From positions 28,891-92,890 of the forward strand of contig JAQWFH010000002.1 in assembly GCA_028704515.1 (NCBI GenBank): a stretch of DNA of 64,000 bases. Reading direction: 5' to 3'. This stretch comes from Eubacteriales bacterium (GTDB lineage: Bacteria; Bacillota; Clostridia; Peptostreptococcales; Anaerovoracaceae). A program made the position numbers and the translations under genes. The number at the start of each line of letters is the position of its first letter. Positions within the stretch are counted from its first letter, which is position 1. The notes beneath the pieces were generated by a model. It was not told the DNA's origin and ran no database searches. It worked only from the letters and a program-made list of their open reading frames with translations. Below, piece after piece: positions 52,854 through 61,942 of the stretch.

Positions 52854-54142
52854 TATAAAATTTCTTCTCTTTGCATTTTACAGATAAAGAACCCATCTGT
52901 ACCATTTACATTAGGTAGAAGCTGAATTGCCTCTAGCTTCTTGAATTCGACACTTGTACGGAGGAATTCATCTATTACATCCTGATTTTCTGCTTTATTT
53001 ATTGTACATGAGCTGTATATAAGTATTCCGCCCGGTTTAACATATCTTGCAGAAGATTTCAGTATCGAAAGCTGCTTCTTTGGAAGCATTTCCATTTCTG
53101 TGCTTTGCTTTTTGTACTTTATTTCAGGCTTTCTTCTTATTACGCCGAGTCCTGAGCAAGGGGCATCCACGAGAACCCTATCTGCTTTTTCTACCATTTC
53201 GGGATCTGTTTTTGTGGCATCCCAAGTCTTAGTAACGATATTTTTAACACCGAGTCTCTTGGCTTCTTTGTCTATAATGCCTAATTTTCTCTTATATATA
53301 TCCATCGCTATTATTTGGCCTGTATTGTTCATTCTCTCAGCGACAGCGAGGGTCTTTCCGCCCGGAGCCGCACAAACGTCCACTATTGTATCACCATGCT
53401 TAGGATCAAGCATTACGGAAACGAGCATGGATGCTTCGTCCTGAACGGAGAACATTCCTTCCTTGTAAAGATTGCTTTCCAGAAGTGCGCTTCCCTTTAC
53501 ATGAAGAGCATTATCACAAATCTTACCTTGAGTTACTTCAAAGCCCTTCTCTTCAAGAAGCTTGATAAGATCCGGCTTAAGTACTTTGAGCCAATTCAGT
53601 CTTATCGTCAATTCAGGTGTTTTATTTCCTGCGATAAGCAATTCCTCAACAAATGCAACATCATACTCTTTAAGCCACATTTCTATTATCCAAGGATTAT
53701 AAGAATATTTTATCGATAGATACTTAACCTCATCTTCGTCTCTATCAGGGAGCTGCAACGAATATCTGTCGTTGATGTAAGAACGAAGTATTGCATTTAT
53801 AAAGCCCTCTCTGCCTCTGCTGAATCGCTTTGCCAAGGACACGCTTTCGTTTACTGCCGCATACTCCGGAACCGAATTCATATATCCAAGCTGGTATATG
53901 CCCATTCGAAGTATCGTTAAATCAGATACCTTTATGCTGTCAATCCCTTTTACAACCAGCTTATCAATAGTATAGTCCAATAGAATCTTGTTCTTCAGGG
54001 CACCGTAAACCAACTCTCTTACGAAAGCGGGAGAACTTGGTTTTCCAAGTATAATGTTGTGGTTAAGAGAAATGTTTGAGTAAGCACTTTTAACCTCAAC
54101 ATCCATCAGCGTATGATATGCAGTCTTTCTGTTTGCGTCCAT
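52853..54142 (-). CDS. rsmB: 16S rRNA (cytosine-967-C5)-methyltransferase RsmB
   Basis: A 429-residue enzyme with an N-terminal NusB-like RNA-binding domain (about 1-135) and a Rossmann methyltransferase domain: VDVCAAPGGKT (SAM loop), DAPCSGLGVIRRKPEIKY (first Cys) and YSSCTINKAEN (catalytic Cys). It lies directly after the YugP-like gene and 1 bp into stp. Confidence 0.95.
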   Translation of the reverse strand: MDANRKTAYHTLMDVEVKSAYSNISLNHNIILGKPSSPAFVRELVYGALKNKILLDYTIDKLVVKGIDSIKVSDLTILRMGIYQLGYMNSVPEYAAVNESVSLAKRFSRGREGFINAILRSYINDRYSLQLPDRDEDEVKYLSIKYSYNPWIIEMWLKEYDVAFVEELLIAGNKTPELTIRLNWLKVLKPDLIKLLEEKGFEVTQGKICDNALHVKGSALLESNLYKEGMFSVQDEASMLVSVMLDPKHGDTIVDVCAAPGGKTLAVAERMNNTGQIIAMDIYKRKLGIIDKEAKRLGVKNIVTKTWDATKTDPEMVEKADRVLVDAPCSGLGVIRRKPEIKYKKQSTEMEMLPKKQLSILKSSARYVKPGGILIYSSCTINKAENQDVIDEFLRTSVEFKKLEAIQLLPNVNGTDGFFICKMQREEIL

Positions 54143-54832
54143 TTAACTATCCCTCCTTAAAATTAATATTCTTATAAGATTTGCGATTGCCATTGCCAAA
54201 GCTGCCACATATGTCATGGCGGCGGCAGACAAGACTTTCTTGCTCGCGGATGCTTCGTCCGGATAGATGATGTTCAAGTCCGTCAGCTGCTGTATCGCTC
54301 TGCTGCTGGCATTAAATTCAACGGGCAATGTCACTGCATGAAACAGTACGACGCCCAGGAAAAACAAAACTCCAACATTGAACAGAATTCCTCCGTTAGG
54401 TGTGGCGACTCCCACGATGAGTCCTATTATCAGTAGCGGCCACGATAATGTCGATGCAATATTTACGACAGGCACCATGGAATTCCTAATGCTCAGCGGG
54501 GAATACCCCGTGTTGTGCTGAATTGCGTGACCCGCTTCATGTGCTGCAATGCTTACGGCTGCCACGCTAGTTGTATTATATACCTCTGGAGAGAGGCGCA
54601 TAACCTTCTTTGACGGATCGTAGTGATCCGAAAGCTTCCCCTGTGTTATTTCTATCGGAACTCCCTGCATTCCGTTTGTGTCTAAAATTTTTCTGGCTGC
54701 TTGAGCCCCTGTAACCCTATTTTTGTTCGCAACCCTTGCATATCTGTTATAAGCAGAGCTTACTTTAGCCTGAGCATAAAATGCAAAGATTATTGCGGGA
54801 ATCAGTATTATGAATGTGACATCAAAATACAT
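54143..54832 (-). CDS. YugP-type neutral zinc metallopeptidase, membrane
   Basis: A 229-residue membrane protein of the zinc-metallopeptidase family (Zn_peptidase_2). One N-terminal helix, then the zinc motif AAHEAGHAIQH (about 96-106), two or three hydrophobic segments (about 125-180) and a C-terminal helix. In many Clostridia it is found between fmt and rsmB as here. Substrate unknown. Confidence 0.88.
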   Translation of the reverse strand: MYFDVTFIILIPAIIFAFYAQAKVSSAYNRYARVANKNRVTGAQAARKILDTNGMQGVPIEITQGKLSDHYDPSKKVMRLSPEVYNTTSVAAVSIAAHEAGHAIQHNTGYSPLSIRNSMVPVVNIASTLSWPLLIIGLIVGVATPNGGILFNVGVLFFLGVVLFHAVTLPVEFNASSRAIQQLTDLNIIYPDEASASKKVLSAAAMTYVAALAMAIANLIRILILRRDS

Positions 54833-54850
54833 AATGTTTAACCTCCTATA

Positions 54851-55783
54851 TTACTTTCCAAAACGGACCCCTTCCGTCAGCTTGTATCCTCTTAAAAAAT
54901 CTTTTGCTATATTTCGTTTCTTCCCCGGTATTTGAACTATCTTTGCCCTGAGAAGTCTGCCACCCGCAGATATGTCTATGCCTTCATCGCTTATTGCCGA
55001 TACAGTCCCCGGCAGCAAATCACTTTTATTACTTAATACCTCGGAATGCCATATTTTAAACTGTTCTCCATTTAAATATGTGTATGCACCCGGCCATGGA
55101 TCAAGTGCTCTTATCATTCGCTCTATTTCTTCTGGCGATTTGTTAAAATCTATTTCACCATCCTGCTTCAATATTATACCTGAATACGTCGCCAAGGCGG
55201 AGTCCTGCGGAATAGTTTGTTGTTCCCATTTTTCAATATCTTTAATAGCGTTTATTAGCAGATCCGCTCCCAAATATGACAGTTCTTCCATAAGCTTCTC
55301 ACATGTCTTATTTGCAACCGTCGTCTCGGCCGTTGCTATCATATCACCCTCATCCAGCCCTTTGACGACATACATTATTGTAACCCCGGTTTTTTCATCT
55401 CCTGCTAGTATCGCCCCTTGCACAGGGGATGCTCCTCTATGCCTCGGCAACAGAGAACCGTGTATATTAACAGTTCCGTACTTCGGTATATTTAAGTACT
55501 CCTCAGGTATTATTCTCCCATAAGCTGCCACTACAGTCAAGTCAGGTTTGTAATTATTGAAAATTTCAAGTAGCTCGGGGTTTTGTTTAATGCTCTGAGG
55601 CTGCAGTACTTCAATGCCGTATTTTAACGCAATCTCTTTTACCGGCGTCGGTTGCACCTTTTTTCCACGATTTTTTGCTTTGTCGGGCTGAGATATCACA
55701 TAACCTATCTCATGGCCCTCTTCTATCAAAGCTTCCAATGCCTTAACGGCAAAATCGGGTGTCCCCATGAAAATAATTTTCAT
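54851..55783 (-). CDS. fmt: Methionyl-tRNA formyltransferase
   Basis: A 310-residue enzyme formylating initiator Met-tRNA with 10-formyl-THF. Motifs: MKIIFMGTPDFAVKALEALI at the N-terminus, VNIHGSLLPRHRGASPVQ (about 107-124, His and Asn catalytic) and GDEKTGVTIM. C-terminal OB domain from about 205. Adjacent to def, the partner in N-terminal processing. Confidence 0.97.
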   Translation of the reverse strand: MKIIFMGTPDFAVKALEALIEEGHEIGYVISQPDKAKNRGKKVQPTPVKEIALKYGIEVLQPQSIKQNPELLEIFNNYKPDLTVVAAYGRIIPEEYLNIPKYGTVNIHGSLLPRHRGASPVQGAILAGDEKTGVTIMYVVKGLDEGDMIATAETTVANKTCEKLMEELSYLGADLLINAIKDIEKWEQQTIPQDSALATYSGIILKQDGEIDFNKSPEEIERMIRALDPWPGAYTYLNGEQFKIWHSEVLSNKSDLLPGTVSAISDEGIDISAGGRLLRAKIVQIPGKKRNIAKDFLRGYKLTEGVRFGK

Positions 55784-55786
55784 TCA

Positions 55787-56263
55787 CTATTCCTCTTCAT
55801 CACAAATAACGACTTCGCGAATATCTTCCGCCTTATCAATATAGAGAATTCCATCCAGGTGGTCATTCTCATGGCTCATGGCGACAGCAAGAAAATCCTC
55901 AGCGTCTATTATCTGCTCTTTCCCGTCTCTGTCGAGAGCTTGGATTTTAATTCGCTGCGGTCTTTCGACGGTTCCTGCATAGTCCGGCACCGAGAGACAA
56001 CCCTCTTCTCCAACCTGAATCCCTTTCTGCCCAATAATTTTGGGATTCACCACGAAATAAATTTCTCCTGGCTCTGTCTCTACCACAAACATCCTCCTGA
56101 GAATTCCGATTTGGGGTGCAGCAAGCCCTACACCGTTTGCCTCATGCATAGTTTCTACCATATCGTCAAGAATCATCCTAATTTTGTCGTCTACCTTCTC
56201 GACTTCGCGACATTTCTTTCTTAAAATCGCGTCACCCTCAACAATAATATTCCTAAGTCCCAT
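55787..56263 (-). CDS. def: Peptide deformylase
   Basis: A 158-residue type I deformylase. Motifs: GVGLAAPQIG (about 42-51), EEGCLSVPD (metal Cys) and SHENDHLDG (metal His residues, catalytic Glu). It removes the formyl group from nascent proteins. Separated from priA by 37 bp; co-transcribed with fmt, 3 bp apart. Confidence 0.97.
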   Translation of the reverse strand: MGLRNIIVEGDAILRKKCREVEKVDDKIRMILDDMVETMHEANGVGLAAPQIGILRRMFVVETEPGEIYFVVNPKIIGQKGIQVGEEGCLSVPDYAGTVERPQRIKIQALDRDGKEQIIDAEDFLAVAMSHENDHLDGILYIDKAEDIREVVICDEEE

Positions 56264-56300
56264 CTTTTATCTCCTCCAAAATCGTCATCAATTAATAAAT

Positions 56301-58313
56301 CTATACAAAACTGTAAGGATTTACATCAAACGACAATGTAGCTTTCTTCTTTTTGAATTGTAGCGACATATCCTTTTTTGCTTCCGAAAGAGCCGCGAGA
56401 TATGCAGTCTTCCTACCTTTCGGGCACTTTATAACAATTTGATATCTATACTTTCCATTTGCTTTTGCAATCGGCGCCCTGCGCGGTGGCAGAAAGTTAC
56501 TCCTTTCATTTCCTGCTATGCTAATCATTTTTTTATAGAAATCTTCGGCACATTCCTTTGCGTTGTCTTCATTCGAGGAAGCAATCACGGCTTGCATCAA
56601 GTCCCCAAACGGCGGATATGAGAGAGATTCCCTTATTCGTATTTCTGTATCATAAAATCTTTCGTAATCCTGGGCGGCTGCAGCTTGTATTGCGTAATGC
56701 TCCGGAGTATACGCTTGTATAATAACATTGCCCGGTTCATCTCCTCGCCCGGCTCTGCCGGCTGCTTGGGTTATCAGCTGAAAGGTACGCTCTGACGATC
56801 GAAAATCAGGAATGTTTAGCGAAATATCGGCCGACACTATGCCGACTGCCCTTACATTGCGAAAGTCCAATCCCTTTGCAACGAGCTGAGTGCCTATAAG
56901 TATGTCGGTTTTACCTTTCTTGAAATTGTTCAGTATTTCGTCAATGCTCCCCTTACGCGATACAGTATCGAGGTCCAGCCTTGCAATTTGAGCTCCCGGG
57001 AACATTTCTTCCGTTATCTCCTGAAGCATTTCCGTCCCGGTACCCGTATATTTTATAAATTGGCTACCGCATTCCGTACATCCTTTTGGCGGCGTCATAC
57101 TGTAGCCGCAGTAGTGGCATGATGCTTTATCCGCGCCCTTGTGATATGTCAATGAAATGCCACATTCGGGACACCTGATAACATACCCGCATTCTATGCA
57201 CGATATGTACGGAGCATATCCTCTCCTGTTAAGAAAAAGGATTGCCTGCTTACCACTATTGAGACATTCATTTATTTCCTCATAAAGAACATTGCTTATG
57301 ATAGAACGGTTACCCGACAGAAGCTCTTTCCTCATGTCGACCGTTTTGACTGTGGGAAGAGGAACGTTGTTGTACCTCTTGCTCATTGTCAATCTTTTAT
57401 ATATACCTTCCTCAGCCCTTTTTGTTGATACGACTGAGGGAGTAGCGCTTCCCAGCAACAATATTGCGTTAAATTTCTTTGCACGCTTTACAGCAATATC
57501 AAGCGTATCGTATTTAGGGGTTTTATCGGACTTGTACGATGTTTCGTGCTCCTCGTCCATGATTATGATTCCTATATTTTCAAGAGGCGCAAATACTGCA
57601 GAACGAGCACCTATAACAATCCTCGCCTCTCCCCGTCTGATGCGCATCCATTCATCATATCTCTGTCCCGCAGTAATCCTGCTGTGAATTACCGCTGTAT
57701 TGATACGGCCGAACCTTGCAAAAAATTGCTCTATGATTTGCTTTGTCAGGGAAATTTCCGGAACCATCATGATTGCGGTTTTTCCTTGTTTCAAGCATTC
57801 CTCAATCATGCGCATATACACTTCTGTCTTGCCGCTACCGGTAACGCCGTGGAGCAGGAATATATTGTAAGTATCCTTCTCTATACACGGTTTCATTTCC
57901 GAAAGAACGCTTTCTTGCTCGTCTGTCAATGCCTTAGCGGCTTCTCCGCATGTAGATATATCCTTGTAAGGCTTTTCTCTTTTTCGCTTCGGAGCCTTCC
58001 CTGCAGGCAAAAAACATTTTAGACCGTCTATCGTCTTGCAAAGAACTCTTCTCTTTATAAAGAGTGTCGTATCGAGCATCTCTTGTGTTAGAATTATGTC
58101 GGGATCCACAGAGCTTATGTATTTAAGTCCCTTGATTTCATTCTCATCACCGTCAAATACTCGAAAAACATAGGCTTCTCTAAGCTTATCCCCTCTGCCG
58201 AACGGCACATAAACCTTACTTCCGACCTCAGGGATCTCGTCCTTACACCCGTATGTAAAGAAGTAATCCGTTTCTTCACTTCTATTGTCTATTATAACAT
58301 CAGCGTATTTCAT
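56301..58313 (-). CDS. priA: Primosomal protein N' (replication restart helicase PriA)
   Basis: A 670-residue superfamily 2 helicase: short N-terminal DNA-binding domains (1-120), Walker A GVTGSGKTEVY (about 157-167), DEEHETSYK (DEAH-type box), eight zinc-binding cysteines in CIECGYVIRCPEC and CHYCGYSMTPPKGCTECG, and the helicase C domain with TQAAGRAGRGDEPGNV. It reloads the replisome at stalled forks. Slightly shorter than E. coli PriA (732). It is 4 bp after asnA and leads the def-fmt group. Confidence 0.96.
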   Translation of the reverse strand: MKYADVIIDNRSEETDYFFTYGCKDEIPEVGSKVYVPFGRGDKLREAYVFRVFDGDENEIKGLKYISSVDPDIILTQEMLDTTLFIKRRVLCKTIDGLKCFLPAGKAPKRKREKPYKDISTCGEAAKALTDEQESVLSEMKPCIEKDTYNIFLLHGVTGSGKTEVYMRMIEECLKQGKTAIMMVPEISLTKQIIEQFFARFGRINTAVIHSRITAGQRYDEWMRIRRGEARIVIGARSAVFAPLENIGIIIMDEEHETSYKSDKTPKYDTLDIAVKRAKKFNAILLLGSATPSVVSTKRAEEGIYKRLTMSKRYNNVPLPTVKTVDMRKELLSGNRSIISNVLYEEINECLNSGKQAILFLNRRGYAPYISCIECGYVIRCPECGISLTYHKGADKASCHYCGYSMTPPKGCTECGSQFIKYTGTGTEMLQEITEEMFPGAQIARLDLDTVSRKGSIDEILNNFKKGKTDILIGTQLVAKGLDFRNVRAVGIVSADISLNIPDFRSSERTFQLITQAAGRAGRGDEPGNVIIQAYTPEHYAIQAAAAQDYERFYDTEIRIRESLSYPPFGDLMQAVIASSNEDNAKECAEDFYKKMISIAGNERSNFLPPRRAPIAKANGKYRYQIVIKCPKGRKTAYLAALSEAKKDMSLQFKKKKATLSFDVNPYSFV

Positions 58314-58317
58314 TTTC

Positions 58318-59328
58318 CTACAGCAAATGAATATTGTACTTTGCGCATTCTTCTATCATCTGATCAGGCCATACGGAAACCTGTACTTCACCTATGTGAG
58401 CCTTGCGAAGGAAGTACATGCAAAGTCTGCTTTGCCCTATGCCGCCTCCTATAGAATATGGAAGCTCTTTGTTGAGTATAGCCTTATGGAAATCGAGATT
58501 CTTTCTTTCTCCTGCACCGGCAAGCGCCAATTGCTTGCACATCGCATCTTCATCAACTCTTATGCCCATAGAGGATAATTCCACGGATCTATCGAGGATT
58601 TCATCCCAAAGCAAAATGTCCCCGTTAAGCTCCCAATCATCGTAGTCCGGAGCTCTCCCATCGTGTGGTTGTCCCGATTTTAGCTTGCCGCCAATCTTCT
58701 TAATGAATACTGCGCGTCTTTCTTCTGTAATTAAGTCTTCTCTTTCCTTCGGGGTTTTATCCGGCCATCTGTCTTCAAGCTCCTGAGATGTTATGAAATA
58801 TATATTATTCGGAAGCTCTGTTTGAATATCTCTGTAAAGTCTATTGATGTAGTCTCCGAGATTCTTCATCGCATTGTATATCGTCGTCACGGTTTCTTCA
58901 AGGTATTCTTCCGTTCTCTGCTCTTTTGAAATCACTTTCTCCCAATCCCATTGATCGACATATATCGAATGTAGGTTGTCCAGTTCTTCATCTCTTCTTA
59001 TAGCATTCATATCGGCATAAAGCCCATTTCCCACTTCTATTTCGTACTTGCCTAGAGCCATTCTCTTCCATTTTGCAAGAGATTGAACAATCTGTACCTC
59101 TTTGTCTTCGATGTCTTTTACCGTAAAGGTTACGCATCTTTCTATGCCGCTGAGGTTATCATTTAGACCACTTTCGGGGGTTACAAAAAGAGGTGCCGAA
59201 ACTCTCCTTAAGCTAAGACCATAAGCGAGCTCCTGCTGGAAGAAATCCTTTATTTTTTTAATTGCTCTTTGTGTTTCCATGCAATCGAGGATAGGTCCAT
59301 ATCCTTCGGGAATGATAATTTGTGCCAT
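58318..59328 (-). CDS. asnA: Aspartate-ammonia ligase (asparagine synthetase A)
   Basis: A 336-residue AsnA, MAQIIIPEGYGPILDCMETQ at the start, a class II aaRS-like enzyme using ammonia rather than glutamine. Conserved stretches include KWKRMALGKYEI, GLYADMNAIRRDEELDNLHS and the C-terminal GGGIGQSRLCMYFLRK with the active-site Arg. Standard length. It sits between queH and priA in an otherwise translation and replication operon. Confidence 0.96.
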   Translation of the reverse strand: MAQIIIPEGYGPILDCMETQRAIKKIKDFFQQELAYGLSLRRVSAPLFVTPESGLNDNLSGIERCVTFTVKDIEDKEVQIVQSLAKWKRMALGKYEIEVGNGLYADMNAIRRDEELDNLHSIYVDQWDWEKVISKEQRTEEYLEETVTTIYNAMKNLGDYINRLYRDIQTELPNNIYFITSQELEDRWPDKTPKEREDLITEERRAVFIKKIGGKLKSGQPHDGRAPDYDDWELNGDILLWDEILDRSVELSSMGIRVDEDAMCKQLALAGAGERKNLDFHKAILNKELPYSIGGGIGQSRLCMYFLRKAHIGEVQVSVWPDQMIEECAKYNIHLL

Positions 59329-59346
59329 AATTGACGTCTCCTTTAT

Positions 59347-59985
59347 TTATTTTGAAAATAGACAACCGCAAAACCGCTGCCTATATAAATCATATTTTTT
59401 TGATAGCTCTATGCTTCTCTGAAAGCCCGCTTTTTTCTTGAAGTCCATATCTAAAAATGCAACACCGTATATAAACGATATACTTGATGCAATTGATGAT
59501 ATTACATTGAAATTTTTGTGCGGACTTACTGTAAGTGTCGTTGTGAAAGCGTCATATCCCAGCATTTTTGCTTTGGCCGCGGTATAGTCAAGCCTCATAT
59601 CAAAACACTTAGTGCATCTTAGTCCACCCTCCGGTTCCTGTTCAAAACCCGCTACCGCTTCTAAGAATTTGTCCGGAAAATATTCACCTTCGATAAAGCC
59701 TACCTTGTCTCCCAAGGCCTGTGTTTCATTGAATGCATCTATAAATTTTTTTTGAGAATCTCTTCTCAATATATATTCGTACTCATCGGTTATATTTGGA
59801 TTATAAAAAAGCACGGTTACATCATAGTCGGTATAAAGTCTTTCGACTACAGAAGTACTGCAAGGTCCGCAGCAGCTATGAAGTAATACGGAAGGTTTTT
59901 TTATGCGTCTGCTCTGCCATTCGTATGATAAAAGTATATTGCCTTTGTTGCAGTTCACATTCCTTTCTGTTTTTATATATTCCAT
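59347..59985 (-). CDS. queH: Epoxyqueuosine reductase QueH
   Basis: A 212-residue QueH (DUF208) enzyme, the cobalamin-independent last step of queuosine synthesis. Motif LHSCCGPCST (Cys38, Cys39, Cys42) and later GGLRCTKCFDMRL and FCGCLFSK supply the cysteines for its Fe-S and iron centres. The frame is open 27 codons upstream, but GGAGG stands 5 bases before the ATG at 59985, so the short form is chosen. It leads the long operon ending at rpe. Confidence 0.92.
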   Translation of the reverse strand: MEYIKTERNVNCNKGNILLSYEWQSRRIKKPSVLLHSCCGPCSTSVVERLYTDYDVTVLFYNPNITDEYEYILRRDSQKKFIDAFNETQALGDKVGFIEGEYFPDKFLEAVAGFEQEPEGGLRCTKCFDMRLDYTAAKAKMLGYDAFTTTLTVSPHKNFNVISSIASSISFIYGVAFLDMDFKKKAGFQRSIELSKKYDLYRQRFCGCLFSK

Positions 59986-60118
59986 TTTCGCCTCCAATGA
60001 TGTATTATGGTAAAGCAACGTGACGCAATTTTTGTAATTAATGTCAAACAAAAATACCATAACCAAATACTAATTATATCATGGAAATGTGATTCTGAAA
60101 AGGGGTAGGCGCGAAATA

Positions 60119-61045
60119 GTGTGTGAAATCAGGATGAATAAAATAGGTGCTTTCTTAAAAAAAGAATTCGGGAGCAGAGTTGTAAAATTACCTCTCGACG
60201 GTGGTTTTACCTGCCCAAATAGAGATGGTACTAAAGGGATCGGCGGTTGCCTTTTTTGTTCCTCGACAGGAAGTGGGGAATTCGCATCTAATATAACCGA
60301 ATCAATTAAGCTTTTTTCCGACAAGTGGCCCGACGGCAGCAAATATATCGCATATTTCCAAAGCCACACAAACACTTATGCTCCTGTGGAACAGCTTGAA
60401 AGTAAGTTTAGAGCCACACTTTCAATTAAGGATCCCGAGATAGTCGGACTGGCCATCGCTACCCGTCCCGACTGCCTTACGGATGAAGTATATTCTCTGC
60501 TCGAGCGTCTCAACAAGGAAACGTTCATGTGGGTAGAGCTTGGGCTTCAGACGATTCACGATGATACGGCCGATTTCGTAAACAGGTGCTACAAGACAGA
60601 CGTCTATGACGAAGCAGTTGCAGCATTGACATCGAGGGGAATTAGAGTTGTAACTCATCTTATACTAGGGCTCCCAAAGGCAGCTGAAGGGACCGGAGAT
60701 GCCGTATCCGAAAGCCGCGAGGAAATGCTGGCATCGGTAGAACATGTATGCAAAGCTCCAGTATTCGGCATCAAGCTTCATATGTTGAACGTAGTCAGGG
60801 GCTCGACTCTCGCCGAAATTTGTCCAAACTACGTGCCGTTTGAATCGATAGAGCAATATGTAGACCTTGTCGTAGAATGTGTCAGAAAAATACCTAATAA
60901 CATCACTATTCACAGACTTAATGCCGATACCGCACGGCCGTTTCTCATCTCTCCGGAATGGAGCATGAAGAAAAGGACGATATTGAACGCTATAGAAAAA
61001 AAGCTTGCTTCAATGGATGCAAAGCAAGGCGATATGGTTGAATAA
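60119..61045 (+). CDS. YtqA/YhcC family radical SAM protein (TIGR01212)
   Basis: About 308 residues. The N-terminal LPLDGGFTCPNRDGTKGIGG segment followed by CLFCSSTGSGEF shows the long-spaced radical SAM cluster (Cys, 13 residues, Cys-x-x-Cys) typical of this family, with VKLHMLNVVRGSTLAE-type C-terminal motifs (about 230). Function is not settled; a tRNA or thiolation role is proposed for relatives. Start is uncertain: GTG at 60119 has AGG 9 bases upstream, ATG at 60134 and GTG at 60089 are alternatives. Divergent from queH. Confidence 0.88.
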   Translation: MCEIRMNKIGAFLKKEFGSRVVKLPLDGGFTCPNRDGTKGIGGCLFCSSTGSGEFASNITESIKLFSDKWPDGSKYIAYFQSHTNTYAPVEQLESKFRATLSIKDPEIVGLAIATRPDCLTDEVYSLLERLNKETFMWVELGLQTIHDDTADFVNRCYKTDVYDEAVAALTSRGIRVVTHLILGLPKAAEGTGDAVSESREEMLASVEHVCKAPVFGIKLHMLNVVRGSTLAEICPNYVPFESIEQYVDLVVECVRKIPNNITIHRLNADTARPFLISPEWSMKKRTILNAIEKKLASMDAKQGDMVE

Positions 61046-61053
61046 CGCAAGAA

Positions 61054-61084
61054 AAAGGCGAGGATTAAAGTATACCTCGCCTTT
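61054..61084. terminator. Bidirectional terminator between the radical SAM gene and tdk
   Basis: Perfect arms AAAGGCGAGG and CCTCGCCTTT with an 11-base loop, between convergent ends at 61045 and 61090. T-rich on both outer sides. Confidence 0.82.
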
Positions 61085-61089
61085 AATAT

Positions 61090-61692
61090 TTATATTGTTT
61101 CATCATCTCTTTCGTCAGGTTCAAGTCTCCCGTCGTTGTAATGCTTCCTGCACAACGATACGTACATATCGTTGCCTCCTACCATTATTTGTTCCCCATG
61201 CTTTACAAACTTCCCGTCCACAATTCTGGCTACCATCGTAGCCTTGCGTCCGCACCAGCAAATTGTCTTTATTTCTTCTATTTTGTCAGCATATACCAGC
61301 ATATAATATGAGCCTTCGAACAGCTCATTTCTAAAGTCGTTTTTTAGACCGTAGGCCAGCACGGGCACATTGAAGCTATCAACAATTTCTGCAAGCTCAC
61401 TGACATGATGCCTCTTTAGAAATTGACATTCGTCAACCAAGACGCAATCCACTTTTTTGACGGTATTTTCCTTCATAAAAAGCTCTAATATATTTGTATC
61501 ATCCTCAACGATTATCGCTTCTCTCTGTACTCCTATCCTCGAGGTTATAATTCCAACACCGTATCTGCTGTCTACGGATGGCACAAGCGTCAAGACATTT
61601 TTGCCTCTCTCCTCATAATTGTACGCCACCTTGATGACCTCAATAGACTTGCCGGCATTCATCGTGCTATATCTGTAATAGAGTTGTGCCAC
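61090..61692 (-). CDS. tdk: Thymidine kinase (type II, tetrameric)
   Basis: A 200-residue TK1-like enzyme phosphorylating thymidine in salvage. P-loop STMNAGKS (about 9-16), [12 protein letters not shown] (catalytic Glu), lasso region and zinc cysteines in CWCGRKATM and SLCRKHY. Starts with GTG preceded by GGGAGG six bases away. Has its own promoter, divergent from megL. Confidence 0.95.
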   Translation of the reverse strand: MAQLYYRYSTMNAGKSIEVIKVAYNYEERGKNVLTLVPSVDSRYGVGIITSRIGVQREAIIVEDDTNILELFMKENTVKKVDCVLVDECQFLKRHHVSELAEIVDSFNVPVLAYGLKNDFRNELFEGSYYMLVYADKIEEIKTICWCGRKATMVARIVDGKFVKHGEQIMVGGNDMYVSLCRKHYNDGRLEPDERDDETI

Positions 61693-61723
61693 GTTGTACC
61701 TCCCAATTCAAAATATATATTTT

Positions 61724-61752
61724 AGTATATACGACAACCTTTATTTCGTCAA
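61724..61752 (-). promoter_or_regulatory. Promoter of tdk
   Basis: Minus-strand TTGACG (61747-61752), 17-base spacer, TATACT (61724-61729), about 30 bases before the GTG start. Confidence 0.7.
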
Positions 61753-61757
61753 TTAAA

Positions 61758-61803
61758 TCAATTTTTAGCCTTCTTCACAATCAATTTTTGGCCTTCTTCA
61801 CAA
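61758..61803. repeat. Tandem 23-bp direct repeat between tdk and megL
   Basis: Two adjacent 23-bp copies differing at one base (tcaattttt-A/G-gccttcttcacaa). They lie 5 bp outside the tdk -35 and 45 bp outside the megL -35. No further copy was noticed in the window. Could be a duplicated regulator site or a chance duplication. Confidence 0.85.
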
Positions 61804-61848
61804 ACTGAAACTTTTGCTAATAATAATGCCAAAAATTTAACATTCAAG

Positions 61849-61877
61849 TTTCCATTATTGCTTTTCCGTGATATAAT
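61849..61877 (+). promoter_or_regulatory. Promoter of megL
   Basis: TTTCCA (61849-61854), 17-base spacer, TATAAT (61872-61877), about 65 bases before the ATG. The leader shows no SAM or T-box riboswitch hallmark. Confidence 0.65.
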
Positions 61878-61942
61878 AATGTCAGAATATTTATTAAATA
61901 TTTACGTTTAACAGTTATTAAGTTTTAGGGAGGAACAAAAAA

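Noticed and set aside
59986..60066. N-terminal extension of QueH
   Set aside because: GGAGG lies 5 bases before the ATG at 59985, and family members start near there.
61758..61803. CRISPR-like repeat
   Set aside because: Only two copies, directly adjacent without spacers, and no cas genes.
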